Origin: Balanoglossus misakiensis | Taxonomy: Eukaryota; Hemichordata | Reading direction: 5' to 3' | DNA length: 64,000 nt | NCBI GenBank assembly: GCA_040954595.2 | Contig: CM082577.2 | Location: 18,042,001-18,106,000 of the forward strand | In this document: in pieces, positions 32,401 through 47,400 of the stretch | Numbering within the stretch: the stretch's first letter is position 1 | Layout of the letters: each line of letters begins with the position of its first letter | Notes under the pieces: generated by a model | Told to the model about the DNA's origin: nothing | The model's database searches: none | What the model saw: only the letters and a program-made list of their open reading frames with translations | Translations under genes and position numbers: made by a program

Positions 32401-35400
32401 TTTTATTTCTAGTAATGATTGTCAACATTTCCTTTCAGTTGGAGGCAATGTTAATCTGAATGGTACAGTAAATGGAATTGATTTGAATGCAGTTGCTACA
32501 GATGTTTTGACAAAATCCACCGACCAAACCATTACAGTACCTTTGATGCTCTTTGGCAATTTCACAGTGACTGGGGATATGACTGTCACTCATTCCATAG
32601 ATGATTATTCTCAGGATAGTTTCATCAACATCAATTCTGATGGTGTTATACAAGGTAATATCCACAGTGCTTTAATTCTCTGTAGTATGGAACTTTGAGC
32701 AAAATTTTTCATGATTTTAATTTAAAATTAAAAGTATGATGTAAACATTCTTACTGAGGAGCAGGTATCAGCCGACTATCAAACATTGATAGAAACATAC
32801 ATGAAGAAAAGTCATTGGTTATGACCACAAGAACATATTAGCCCACCAAGGTATTTGCTCTCCGTAAACTAGGGAGGCTATAGTCGAGCTAACGATACAG
32901 TGCGGATTGACTATTCCAAAAATATGGCTGCCTACATCAAACTATACAAATGAGGCATAATCACTTGAAATTTTGTGCCCATGCTATTGCGAATGAAAGT
33001 CATGCTGCACTAATCTTAATATCAAAATTGCCAAATTTTATGTTCATGAAATTGGGCAGTGATTGCAAGAAATGACCACAAACACCATCACATTCTGTTA
33101 AAATCTCAAATTTTCATCCTGCAGGTTACAAGACATTTAGTGAAAATGTAGAAATAGGAGGCAATCTGAATCCAGATGCTGACATTACTATTGATGGTGT
33201 GGATGTATCTGACTTGAATTCTGGGGTAAGTCTAAATAATATTGATATCATACTTTTTCTAGTGCAAATGGAAATTTAGAATGCATTTTTTTGCACTGCT
33301 GTCTGTCACATAAAGTGATAGGATAATGGAGCGATAGGCTGATTGTCTTTCGTCTGGCCATCATCAATTGACTTCTCAGAAATCACCAGTCACACCGCTA
33401 GGATATTCAGCTTATCAGTCTCTTGGGATGATTAAGTCAGATTTGTTCAAAATTATTGTGACGGTCTGCAATATCTTATGTTGTGCTTGGTTTTAAGAAC
33501 CTATATGTTGTATGCAATTTTACAAGTAATATACGTTCCACAAATAAATAGGAAGCGGACTTTGAAGATCAATTGATAGGTTACATTGACAATTTAATGT
33601 CTGTGTAAATTTAATGACAATTTATACATATCTGGAGGTCTTTCTTGAACATGCCACTGAAGTTACTGCTGGTCACTGCTTGAGTTGACAAGCCATGATA
33701 AGCTATGCACTTCACACAGCTGGCATTTACTCTACTTAAGTTAATTTTATCTGCTTTAGATCATGAATTTCCAGATACAATGTGTTTTCATTATTTTAAT
33801 TGACAATTAAATGTTTTAAATACTCTGAAGAAAGTAAAACTTCGATGGTGAAAGACTGCCAGCAATAGTTTCAAACACAAGTTACATTAAAATAAGTCTG
33901 AAAATGAATTGTGAAAACATGTTACTTAAGGTCTTTACAAGTTCAGAAAAATAAACCTCACTTGGTCATTTTTGGTTCTAACTAACAGGCATTGCATTAC
34001 GTTGGTGATCAAACTATTCATAATAATATTGTCACGTCTGGTATTGATGTCAATACAATGGATGTATCTGGTGATATCAATGGTCTAAACATCACCCAAG
34101 ACTTGGTATTTTTGCATGGACAATGGCACATTACAGGTGAATATTGCAAAATTTGTCAAAGACTGCATATCTTAAATCATGCCAATGTTTACACTCTTTG
34201 TCAATACCCGGAAAATCACATTTAACATTTGTAGTGGTTATGCATAAACCTTTATTTTGGAATTTCCAATTGTCAATCTGTTAACCATCTTTATTAAAAA
34301 ATCAAGCATAGGGACATGTTTTCTTTGTGTAATTGGATAAAACTTCCTTTTTGGCATTTAAAAAAAAATGTCGGTATTGTAATATAGCATTGACATTTTA
34401 CTTGCAAGGCGATGGAATGTGGGAACCATGCACAGCTTCTTCTTAGTCCCCTTCCTTAAACAGCCGCTTTGTCTGTCCTGCATGGACTAAGTTTTCACCA
34501 GCTTTGTCCAAGTTTAACCTGTACAGATAATTGCCCACTGTCTTGATAAAATGTCAGGCTTCGTCCACTTGCTTCAGACAAAATAACCTTGTCAAACTTG
34601 TTTTACTTACAGGACAGAAAACCTTCACCAGTCCAGTGACTATCACAGCTGACCTAACAACCACTACCATTACAACAAGTGGTACTATTAATAACATAGA
34701 TGTCAGTGATCTTGCAGCAAATGCATGCATGAATAATGCTAATCTGACAATAACTGGTGACAAAACTTTCTCTGATGTGACAGGTCAGTAAAATATTCTA
34801 TTGCAACCCCTGCCCTGTATTTTCCAACATTCCTCCCATTTTCCCTCAGTTATTTCAAACGCGTTCGAAACTAATTTAGAAATTTCCGATCAATTTTCAT
34901 AAACAAGAAAACATGGTCAATAACTGAATTAAAACTGAAAAAATGCCTGTTACAGATGTGGTCTTTTAATCCTCAACTTGTAAATTAAGACTCGGGGATA
35001 GTTTGACTTCCTTGGCAAATGCAAGTGTAACTGCAGCCAAGCCTGGCTGAGCAGTGAAGGCTAGCTGTAGTGTACTCATTGAGACAATTGTTGTGTTCCA
35101 CAAAGCGTCACTTGCTCCCCACAACCACTCGCAACTATTTCAACAAAGAGTTATATCAGTCGCATCTATTGATCAGAAAATGGTGACAGCTTTCACTGGG
35201 TTACACATGAATGTACATCATTTTCCATGGGGGAGGGGGCTTTAATATGCATGTTGGGCTGTCTTGGATGAATATGGTATATGAAGTGTATGTACTATTC
35301 AAGCATTATAAACAAACAAGTGACCTGTCGGTCAAAAGAGCTCTGCTGACTTTAACAGTGTAACCTGGGCAATGATATGAATACCCTAGGTTTTAATCAT

Positions 35401-38400
35401 AACAATTGTATTCTATTGAACAAAACCAAACATAGACATCACAAGTATTTATCCAAATTCAGCTTGATTCATTGTGCTAAAGAAAGAAAGAATTGAATCC
35501 TAAAGAACAACATCAAAAGGAAGCACCAAGGTTCTAATTTGCATATTCATGACCCCATCAAAATTCCAATTAACAAAATCAGATAGGGGTACCATAACAC
35601 ACATTCCTTCCAAATTTCAGCTCCATCATACATCTAGTTATGGAGAAGAAGATTTTTGACCTAACATTCTATTTTTAGATATCATTTGCATATTCATGAC
35701 CCGATCAAATTCAAATTAACAAAATCGGGTAGGGACACCATAACACGCATTCCTACCAAATTTCAGCTCCATTGTACATGTAGTTAGGAAGAAGATATTT
35801 TACCAAAACTTCTATTTTTAGATCTAATTTGCATATTTATGACCACCCTCTTTTACGATTGCCCATCCATAATTTTTCCACTAATCAGTTCAGTTATATT
35901 TCAAATTAGTTTTGGACAGTTTGGTTATAAATGGAACAGTAAATGGAGTCTACACTTCAGTCTTTGACTCTGTGGCAACTGTAGATGGTGCCCAAGATAT
36001 CACTGGTGAGTATTCGGTTTTTTATTACCCATGCATAGTTTAAAGTGGTCAACATTCATGGTTTTGTAAAATCTGTTAAACTGCATAGTTGTAGAGTCCT
36101 ACTGTTTCGATGTGTAATGCACTTAAAAAGGTTTTCTAGAGAAAACGACTATCTTCTCATACTGCATGCAACTTGATGTTCTATTTGCTGGAGATACTAT
36201 CTGAAGGACTCTACAATATGTGCAAGTGGTACAACTGGCCAGTGCATAGTACAACTGGCCAGTGCATAGTATATGATGGAATGACCTGCACTGCAGTTTA
36301 AAAAGTACGGGAAGAATACTATATTGGTATTTTAAATGCCGCTTTTTTATATATATTTCACAATTTTTATTTTGGGATATTTAAATTTACTTTTACAGTG
36401 TTCCTATAGAGGTACATTAAATATAAAAATACGGATTCACTATACTATATGCAAATTACTAAATACTAGATTGTGGCATTGCAGTATGAATGGAGACTTA
36501 GAAGTTACATATAGCCATGCTTATAAGTCAAACATTTCCTTTAAAATACTGCCAACTATTCTAAATGCTGCAAAGAGGTAGCAGTTTTCAAAGATAGAAA
36601 ATTTACAAACACTAAAAGTCAGAGTTTGTATGGACATCATAAAGCTCATAAACTTCTCGTCAACGCGTTTCTTTATACTTTTTTTGTCAAGTAGAAAATG
36701 TTTAATTTCATGAATAAGTAAGTGTTGCATTAAAACATGTGCGAAATACATAATTTTCTATTCTATGTCAATTGATGTTTGTTTATATAGTGCTATAAAT
36801 CTCCCCCCCCCCCCCAACAAAAAAGAAATATCACCAACTATGAGCAGTTTAGATTGTTTGACAACTCTGCAATTTCTGTAGGAATACCATTGTGAAGTGC
36901 CACACTATAACAAATTCAGTGTTAAATTTATGAATACGTCTTTTCCTAGTATTTACCTATTTTGGTCATTTTAACAAATTCTTCAAATGGATAATTTTCT
37001 GCTCATTGCAAGATCTTGTCAAAATGGAATGGGGTTGGCAGCCAGTCAATAAGAGTTGCGCTTTGTACGAAACTAGGATAGGTGCCGAGTTGTAACATTT
37101 TGCGTTGTTTAAATGATGGGCCATGTAGTGTTTTGTGCCACTGTCTGTATTCCTCTCATATAAACTGTTCTAATCGTGTTAGATCTCGCACATTCTCGTG
37201 GAGTTTAGAAAATGGTCTATTGTAATTTGCATTCTTTACTTTGACAATACCGTAAACTATCAATAGGACCAAAAGTGTCACTTCCATCAGAAATATGAAC
37301 TCCACTGGTATTTCACTGCGACAACTAAATTTGATTCAAAATTCATGTTCTTTTACTCTAAAAAGCAGGCAATGATGTCAACTTCACAATATCTGCTCAA
37401 ACATCTGCTGTTACTAATGTGTGCATAATATAGACATATTTTCAATGTTGATCACTGGTATTTTCAGGCGAGAAAACTTTCCTGCATGATGTAACATTTA
37501 ATGCTGCTGTAACAGTTGATGGACTGGTCAACAGTCAAGATTTGTCTGAACTGACTTCTACCATTGTGTTATTGCATACAAGTGACATCATAACTGGTGA
37601 TAAAACATTTTGGGGGTAAGTTCTTATAACTACCAGTAGTGTGAGCAGTTTTAGATTAAACTTAAGGTAGTTGGAAAGGCTATTTTTGAAGCAAATTCTC
37701 TCAATGTTTGTGAATTTATTTTCACAAGTTAGAATAAAGATAATGACTTGAAATTTGCAGCATGTATTCTTAACAAACTAAAAAGTGAGGGAAAAATATG
37801 ACTGTAAAAATATCTGCTAAAATTATGAAATTTGATACGCCTAAATATAAATATTCATAATTTTACAAAATATTGATTGAATCTTGACATGTTTTCACAA
37901 ATTATTGAATAATTTGTATTCATTTTAATATTAAGCAACCCCTCCAGCAATGTACGGGACACTTTCAGCATAAACTTATTTTTTTCAAAGTTATCACTCA
38001 GGAAAACAGTTTTTGTTGATATTTTGTATACAACTTTAACGTGCTGCCAAAACACAACGGGAAAACTTATGAAAAAACTGTCCCGTAAAATTGTTCTTTG
38101 GGATGTCCCGAGCCTTTCCTGAAAGTTTCATGATAAAAAAATTATCTGGCATACCAATTCAATCACAAATAAAAACCATTACATTATGGCGAAGGGCAGA
38201 AAAGTAGCGAAATACGCAAAGTTTAGCGGCAGTTCACGGCGAAGGATCACATTTATCTGGGTCAAACGCTTTTCCGCTGGCTTTTCGGGTTCCCTAGAAA
38301 TGCAAAAATGTCCATAATTTGGCAGCCTTTAATAAACAAGCAAGGTTATCTATCGTTGAAAATTGCAAGAATCAGTGTTTGCAAGTTACATTTAAATGCC

Positions 38401-41400
38401 CTTGGCTAGGGGAACCCGTCCTTGTGCGCATAGCCTAGGAGAAGTCTTCCCCTAGAGGGCGCTCAAATAAGGCTCCCTAGCTTCCTTGCCAGATGTATGA
38501 AATTAGGTATAATAAAACCAGCCATATCTTGTTACACGTTTATTGCCCCGAATTTTTCATGAGTTTAATTTTTCTCTAATACATTTCTAGATATAAATTC
38601 AGTGTTTTTAAATGAAATCTTAACTGACGCCCTAGCCTTTCCAACTACCTTAAGAATTATTCTAGATATACTTGTCAAGAATTTCATCAAATATCAGGCT
38701 TTTTGATCCATTGTACTATCAGATACTATTTGAAAAGCTGAGATAGGATACCTGTAGTTTGCAGTACATATTCCTTCTGTGCAGCTAAAAAATTTATAAT
38801 ACTATTGTCAAAACGTTTTTCTGCCGTTGGCTAATTTGCATACAATGTCAAACTTGTGCTTTGAATTTTGTTGATTTAAAAGTTTTACAGCCTGTCAATT
38901 CTTGTCTAACATGCCAGTAGTGTTCAGTAAATTGTGAAGATGTGCTAGCATACATGACCTAGCAGATTGGGCTCTCCCCTTGCCTTGATAATTTTCCCAA
39001 TTCTCATTGACAATAAAAATGGAAAATAAATTCTGTGCATAGAATAAAACTTTATTTTAGTCTTTGATTGATCCAGTTAACATAAAATATTTTAAGAACT
39101 TGCTTTACATTCCATAAATATACAAAGTAACGAACATGCTAACTCGCATGTTGAATCAGAACTGAACTTCAGTATGGCAGAAATTAAGTGCCCCCTTCTG
39201 CATTTAGTCAAGATGACACCAGTGTACTACTATATTGCCTTGTACCTATTGCTAATTAACATGTTCTTTTTGCACCACAGTTCCAGCATAAGAATTACAG
39301 GAAACTTGATTGTTAAACTGGTAAATGGAATTGATTTGTCAGACTTGAAAGACAATTATCTGTCCAAGACTATTATGCAGACACTGACAGGAGTCAAAAC
39401 ATTCACACAAAGTATCACATTAGGTAAGAAAAGGACACTTTATAATTACTGCACTGGCTGCTAGTGGGTTTTTAGGTCCCATTGGTATATACCATGGGAC
39501 CTTATGGGATCGGTTGCGTATGTATGGATGGATGGATGGATGGATGGATGGATGTATGTCTGTATGTCCGTCCACATCAAAAACTTGAAAACCGCTGCGT
39601 GTATTACCTTGATATTTGGTGTGCAGATGCAGGCTGGGCTGTAGATGGGAGTTTGTTCAAATGAAGTTGTCATTGCCAAAAATATGCAAATTAGCTGGAA
39701 AAATGTGAATTTAGTCAAAACTCAGTAACTCAAGAACTACTGGTCAGATTGCTTTGTGAAGTGGTGTGTATTTACTTTGAGTTGTTTATATACACAGCAA
39801 ATTCCTGAATGATTACATAACTGGCTAAGTTTTAAAGAGGCCAGCTGTTCTATTTAGTGTATGTACAGTACATATACCATTGGCAGCTTATGGGTCAGTC
39901 AGTGCTTGCCCATTGATCTCTCGCTATGTGTGTGTGTGTCTGTCTGTCTGTCTGTCTGTATATGGCCAAGTACTCCGGTGTACACTTTTTCTTGTGTAAT
40001 CCCTCCATGGGACCACTGTGTCCTTGACGCGATTTTTTGTTGACGCTATAGCATCTCCAAAGTTTTTGTCAACTTGGCCAGTATCAGTTTGGTTGTAGGT
40101 GCCGAGACTGAAAAGCTTATTCATTACTTTTGAAGTCTTTGCATGAAAGCCAAACTCCCAAGAAGTTGCTTAAGATAAAGCTATGAAAATACACAGGAAG
40201 ACAATTGTGTGACCATATTTCATTGACGATACTGAAATATGACTCAGGCGACCATTGCGGTTTGGCATCTGCAGTACGAGCATGAAATTATCTCTGATAA
40301 AACATAAATACATTTGATCAAACTTGACATGTTATGTATGATATTTTTGGCACCCAAACACTGTTTATTCATGTCGTAAATTGTTTAATACATATTTTAT
40401 CATTGAAAAACATAATTCGATGATAAGAGATTTTGTAATTTTTGACATGAATAAACATTTTTTGGGTGCCAAAAATATACATAATGTTTGCATGTTTTAG
40501 CAGAGTAATTTTCATACTCGTACCGGAGACTAAAAACTGCGATGCTTGCCAAAAATGCTTTACTACTTTAACTCTCGAAACGGAAACCGAACTGAATCAG
40601 TCTTACTTCAGGATCGTGTTTCATTGATAATACTAGGATGTTTTACAAAGTGTTTAGTATAAACCAGGTTGAAATTTTGGAGTTGCCGCTTGGTGTGTAC
40701 TGTTTTTAAACATGCACAGTACAAACACATTTGCTTTTGAAGTTTTTAGATTAGTGACATTCTTAGAAAAGTTATTTGCTGATGATAATTCTTGGTACTA
40801 TGTATGTTCACATTTGAATATACTGGTCAATGTGTTGCCATAAGTACCTCCTTTTCTGCCACTTTATGCCAAATGTTTTAAACATGTCAATAATTGTACT
40901 ATTTTTCTGTAGATAATTTGGTGATTGATGCTGGTTTTACGCTTGATGGCAAGGATCTATCCACATTAGTCTTGCTTGATTCTGATTACACATTTGTTGA
41001 AGATGTTGTGGTTACCAATTCCCTACACGTTAATGGGGACATCTCGGTCTCCAATGGAATTAATGGAATAGATATTGTCCAGGTTTGTATTGCTCTACTT
41101 AAAGTAAAAGCAGCTAGACTGCAGCTGTCGCCATTTAAGATGCAGTGTAGGTCACCTGTATCATTTTGCTCCTATGTATAACCAGGAGTTAAAGGGGAAA
41201 TCCGCTGTAGCTGATTTCTACATAATTTGGTAGCTTTAATGTCTCTCTTTCAGAAAAAAACATATTCGCCATGTATAGGTCGCGCGATTTTTTACAAAAT
41301 CTATGGAAAGTTGGCAATATGGCGTTTACTGTAATTTGAATCATGGGAAAAAAAGCGCCAGGAGCAACTTCCGCCCACCATGGTGTGGGTGATACCATTC

Positions 41401-44400
41401 TCCGATTGGTGTCACTGGTCGACAGACTAGGCGTATTTTCATAGCTATTGTTTGTTCTTTGCATCAGTTGATAAACAATCATCAGCAAAGTCGAAAATTT
41501 GTCATCTATTGACAGTTTTCATGAGCTATAACCCATGAAAAATATGCAAATACGCTTAGCTTGTGACACAGTGACACCAATCGGAAAATGGTATCACCCA
41601 CACCAAGGTGGGCGGAAGTTGGTCCTGGCGCTTTTTTTCCCATGATTCAAATTACAGTAAACGCCATATTGGAAATTCTGCCAACTTTCCCTACATTTTG
41701 TAAAAAATCGCGCGACCTATACATGGCGAATATGTTCTTTTCTGAAAGAGAGACATCAAAGCTACCAAATTATGTAGAAATCAGCTACAGCGGATTTCCC
41801 CTTTAACTAGTTGAAAATGTACACAATTGTAATTACATTGCCTGAGTGCCTGGCTATATGACTAGTCTGCAACCTTAATCTCCAAGGTTGTGTAGCCGGC
41901 AATAGACAATCCCACCACACCAGTAATGGCTAAGCATCCATTTGTGTGTTCTGTGACCACAGCAACGATCCCTGTTTGTTTCTGTGATTTTGCCTGCCCA
42001 ACAAAATCCCTACCTTAACCATTTCACCCCATCGCCGGTTTACCTCTTTTTAGGTCCAGCCTCACCATAGAAAACTATGGTTTTGTACTGAACCATGGTG
42101 GAGGAAGGGTTAAGCCTTTTTTTCACAAACCACGTAGCCAAATCAACCTTGACACAGTGACAGAGAATACACTTCATGTACTTAATGTGATGCATCATTT
42201 TTTCTGGTGTCTTGTGTGAGCGATACTGTCGTGTGTCCACAAATCACCTATAATTGAAGCTTTGGTGAAATCCAAACAAAATCTTTCATAGCCGTCCTTG
42301 GATCATGCCACTAAATGAATATGTATCAATTCAAATACTTGTATATAATTCCCCTGTATTTCGAATTAGTGGGCCTGCCTCGTGGACGTGGGATTCCCCA
42401 TATAGCGGCCATATTCCTCCAAGCCACAGGCAGTGAATTGTCTGTATAGGAGTACCGCCTTGACACTGTTGCCTAGATTTTCCATTTATGCCACATGCTC
42501 ACCAGTAACTCAAATACTTTGTTACTTTTGTAGTTAAACACTTCCATACTCAGACTACACAGTGCTAAACCACAAGTTGTGTACGGTGTAAAGAGATTCA
42601 ACAAAGTGATTGTCTTCAACAATGTACAAATAGATGGTCTCTTGAACACACTTAATATCTCTGGTAAGTCTAGCCTTATTCCATTTCTTTGCTGATATAC
42701 ATGTGCTGGAATCTACACTAAAAGTGAAGAAGGTGCTTTTCTCACACTCCTGGCACGCTGGGAGTGTGAGAACAAATCGATCCCACACTCTTGCTTAATC
42801 GAATGCTGTATATGACGTGAGCGCTGATTGGTTGACAGAGCGTTCTTTTGCCAACGCGCGCTAAATGTTATCCAATGGCGCGATGTGTATCATAGGGACA
42901 GAGACTATAACATGCCCAGACGACAGTTCCAGAGTCATTTATACAATTTTTTTGACGAATTTGGCTAATTTGTGGCCGTGTGGGAAATAATCTCGCACAC
43001 CAAGGACCTGGGATCATATTTCTCACACTCGTTTGGGATATTCTGTCAAATCCCCAACTCGTGTGAGAAATATGATCCCAGGTCCTCGGGAGTGTGAGAT
43101 TCTATTAGTCTTGCATAGTTGCACATTAATACCGGTATGATTCAAAATGTATAGCAAGTGACCTTCGACAAAAATGAACAAGTTTGTTCTTGAAGATAAC
43201 CTGCAACAAACACTGATTGCATTAAAAGATGGGTGTCTAGGCCCTTGGAATGACCTTAGTCAGATTTTTTTTTATGCACAATCTGCCAGTAATTAACAGC
43301 TTTGAAATTTAGCTAGTAGGTCCCTGGTAGGGTCCCAAAATTCTTCAAATTTTGGCAAAGTCTCTATTTGTTTATTGGTAGCAAATTTTGCTTTTTTGGG
43401 TGTCACATTTTGTGAATTTTATATTTGACCGAAATAAAATCTAGGTAACTACTTTCTCAAATAGTTTTTTAGGCCCGTTCACATGTCTCTTAGGGGGTAT
43501 TATTTCTTATCCTGGTTTGTTCAAACTGCTAGTATATAAGGATATTACGGTAGTCATTTTTGCTCCCATTTTGTATGTGTACCAGTGTTAGCTTATGGGA
43601 TCTTATAGTGTACGTCTGTATGTATGCTTGTCCATCTACTGCAGAAACTTTAGAACACTGCTTATTTCACCAAAGTATTCGATGTATTGATGCAAAATAA
43701 AGTTCAAATAAAGTGATGGCTAATAAGTCCAAACACTGATGACACTCAAACGAAGCAATGCTGATCAAATGATAATATTGTCTTTACAATTTTTCTAAAA
43801 TGTAAAACGATCGCCTTTTAAACTGATCCCAAAACTGGCTTTCATGTTCATTTATATTTTCTTTGTCAAATATCACAGAAGACCTATCAGTTGCATGGTG
43901 GCTTCTTTACACTGGCACCGTTTTGCAAATACCAAACTGTACCAGGCTTTTAATGGCACAGTATTCAATGAGCCTTATTTAAATCTGAACCGTTTGACTG
44001 ACATTGAATTGCAATATATCACTAACGAATGATTTGTGTTGAAATTAGATCTTACAGGAGAGTTGGTTACCAACACGATGAATCCAATTGTCATCTATGC
44101 AGACACAACCTTTACTTCAGATGTTCAAGTAGAGGTTGATATAAACTTCAATTCCACTGTCAATGGTGTTGATATTAATTATCTATACAAGGATGTTGTC
44201 ACAGTCTATGAACCACAGGTATGATCCCAACAAATTAGTGATTTAAAAAAATCACTGTTTCTATGCAATGAGTGCACATCATGAGAAGTTTTTTTTCTGT
44301 GGTTGACATCGCTTTTGTTTTTACTACAGACTATATCTGGGGTCCAAATTTTTCACAATGTCACTTTCATAACAAATGTGGAAGTTGACCAAGATATGAC

Positions 44401-47400
44401 GGCCATATTTCACACTCAAGGAGTTGATCTTGGCGATTTTGTGGATAGCATTGTATTGAAATCAACCGATCAGATCATCACTGGAGACATAACATTCATT
44501 GGAAGTGTTGCATTCAAACAAGATTTGGATGTTGGAGGTGAGTTTCCTAAACATTTTAGACTGCCCTAAATCATCCATCTATACTCGTCAATCAACAAAT
44601 GTCTATGTGATCTCGTACCCACCACTGACATTATTGGCAGTTTCATACAATAATTTATTGGTATACGTATTTTATCACATCAGCTATATCCCCTTTGAAT
44701 TTTTCTTTTGCACAGAAACAACAAAAGCTGAACCATGTTCTTTGCTTCCAGTTTATTTTGAGAGTTTTAACCACGGAAAGTGTGCGAGATGACAGCTTTA
44801 CATTAAACATTAAATCCATGTATGCATACAATGTCCACTTATTTATCAATACTTGTTTAAAGGTACAAGGTCTCAAATTTTCATACACCCATATATGGCT
44901 GAAATGGTGTATTTGATTTTGAACGGTGGCGCTCTTTGTGTGTGCTACCCACTGATCTCAATTTGCCATGGTAACTGTAGCTAAATTTGCATCATCCGGG
45001 CATTTTGCTTATTTCTTTTTCTTCGCATCTAACTATGATCTGATTTGTTGACAGGTACTATTGATAGCTGCAACATATCTCTGAATGTAGTGTTGAAAAA
45101 TGCAAATCGGGTGTTAACTGGATTCAACAGCTTCAATTCTGACATCACTGTAATTGGCAATCTTCAAGTAGGTATCCTGATCGATGGTATTAACATCACT
45201 GCCATTCAAGAGGGTGCTGTCTCACTATCCCAGCCACAGACTATCACAGGTTTATTCACCTTCCTTCACAATGTAACAGTTACAGGTAATTGGGGTTTAT
45301 TTGTACCTTAGTATGCTTAGAAATGTCATTTGCCAAGTTATTTGAGCTGGCGTTTTCTACACCCAAGACTGCTTAAAAGTTGGAAATCAGTTACAATTTG
45401 TGTACAACTATCAATAACCAAGCCCACAGCATTTTATTCATAATCTATGATTTCTTAGTATTACCTAAATTGAACATGTGAATTATGCTTTTACCCTGTA
45501 CATAACATACATATGGTCACATTGACAGTTGTATGCAAGATTCAAGTTTAACATGTACAATTAACATGTACTGAAACCAGAATGCAAATTCTGTCTCAAA
45601 TGTTTGTCCTTTTCTTGTACTCGTAGAAAACATACAGCATTACAAATGTGTATCATCTCCAAAGTGAACACCTACATTGAATCAAAATGACCAAGTTCGC
45701 CCATGTGCAATTTACTGCCGATAAGTGTGTTGCTAGTGAAATAAAATGGTACTTTTGATGGTGATATGCAAATGAAAAAAAAACAGTCCCTCTTGAAAAA
45801 TGTTAAAATAAAAACTTGGTTGTTTAAAATTCCCTTGGTCGTCATGATCAATACTACTAAACACTTGGTGTATCATATGAAGCAGCAGTTTTCTGTAGAC
45901 AATTTCAGTATCCTGTGTTGAAAATTTATTAGTCTGGTGTCTAAGCAGGATTCCCAGCAAAGGAAGATTCTGTGACATTGGCACTACAGACATTATTGGA
46001 TACTATATTATAGCTTTATCAATACCAGTGAATTTTGTGACGTCATAGCTGTACATTATTACTGATAATGTATCGTGTCATTACGTGGACGCGCGACGCA
46101 CCCAAGAGCCAGTGGACGTGTACAATTTCCGACTGAATAACGGAGGATTTCAAACAATGCGAACATTTTAAGGGCTAAAAAAGAAATGCAAACGTACACA
46201 GAATAAATACGGCGATATTTATTAATTTCCAAACCTGAGCTCGACTGGCGATTTGTTTATTTTTTTCTTTCTACTGCAGCAGTATACATGTCGTCTTGAA
46301 TCACGCGCAGTCAATATGGCTCGCTCACGCATGTAAAGCAAACCTCTCGATGATGCTGGATTTGACATTCGTTCACCATACATACCGTGTACCATGTACC
46401 AAGCAGTCATGTCAACGAAGCTATACGTAAACAAATTATGCCGCAAGTGTCACTGTCATGTTGTCTACGCGGTACGGAGGGTCGATCGAGGGCGAGTTTG
46501 TTTATGTATTGCAACCTTCGGAGCGCCCGTATACGTGAACTTTCCTGAGAACACAAACGAATCGAAATATTCCCCAAGTCCTCATCGAAACTTTTTCAGA
46601 TATATTTCAGCAGAACCCTTAAATGAATTTTCACATGCGCTAATAAACCTTCATTATTTATTTCCTGATGTTTGAATATGATACTACAAATGCACAGTAC
46701 ACAGATTGACCGCAATCACCTGATCTTTTGTTTACGCGTACGCCATTGCTCCGTTCTCGATCGCCGTGTCCGAGTCTGAATTTTTCGCACCTATAGATTT
46801 TAAAGATTTTTGAAGTCTGCAAATTCACTGGCATTGATAAAACTATAAAATAATAAAAATAATGTACGCCACAAAGACCCATAATGGACGAAAGCACACA
46901 TTGTGCGACATAATGTGCGAGGCAAATGCTGAGCACATTATGGAGTACAATGTTGTCTTCGGGGCGTACATTATTCTCTAAATATTGTCTAATATTAGAG
47001 TGGCGGATGGGCACCAGGTGCCCGACATGCCATTTCATCAGATATCAGATATAATCTATATTATATTATATCATGCTACCATCCGCATTTCTGATTGGAC
47101 AAGAGCTCAATCCAGCGATGCTAAAATACTTATATAGCACTGCTAAAACGGGCCCCTGAACTAGCATGCGGCAGCAAAAATGTGCGTGCGGTTATGCCAA
47201 ATAAATAAAATAAACACTGTTGAATTTACGGACATTTTATTTTGGAACTGCTTTGTGGGAATATTTGTCACTCTGCTTCATGTTTAATGCTCGATCCCGG
47301 GCACTCGTGTTTACATTGATCATCGCCATGTTGGTTCACAATTGTAACTTCTTTTTCTGATGCTGTTTCGTTACAAAACTGACACCTATATGTCACAAAA

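Noticed and set aside
41189-41806. Two frames on opposite strands encoding almost the same peptide (containing MVSPTP-WAEV)
   Set aside because: Fully explained by the inverted arms of the foldback MITE; not a conserved protein.
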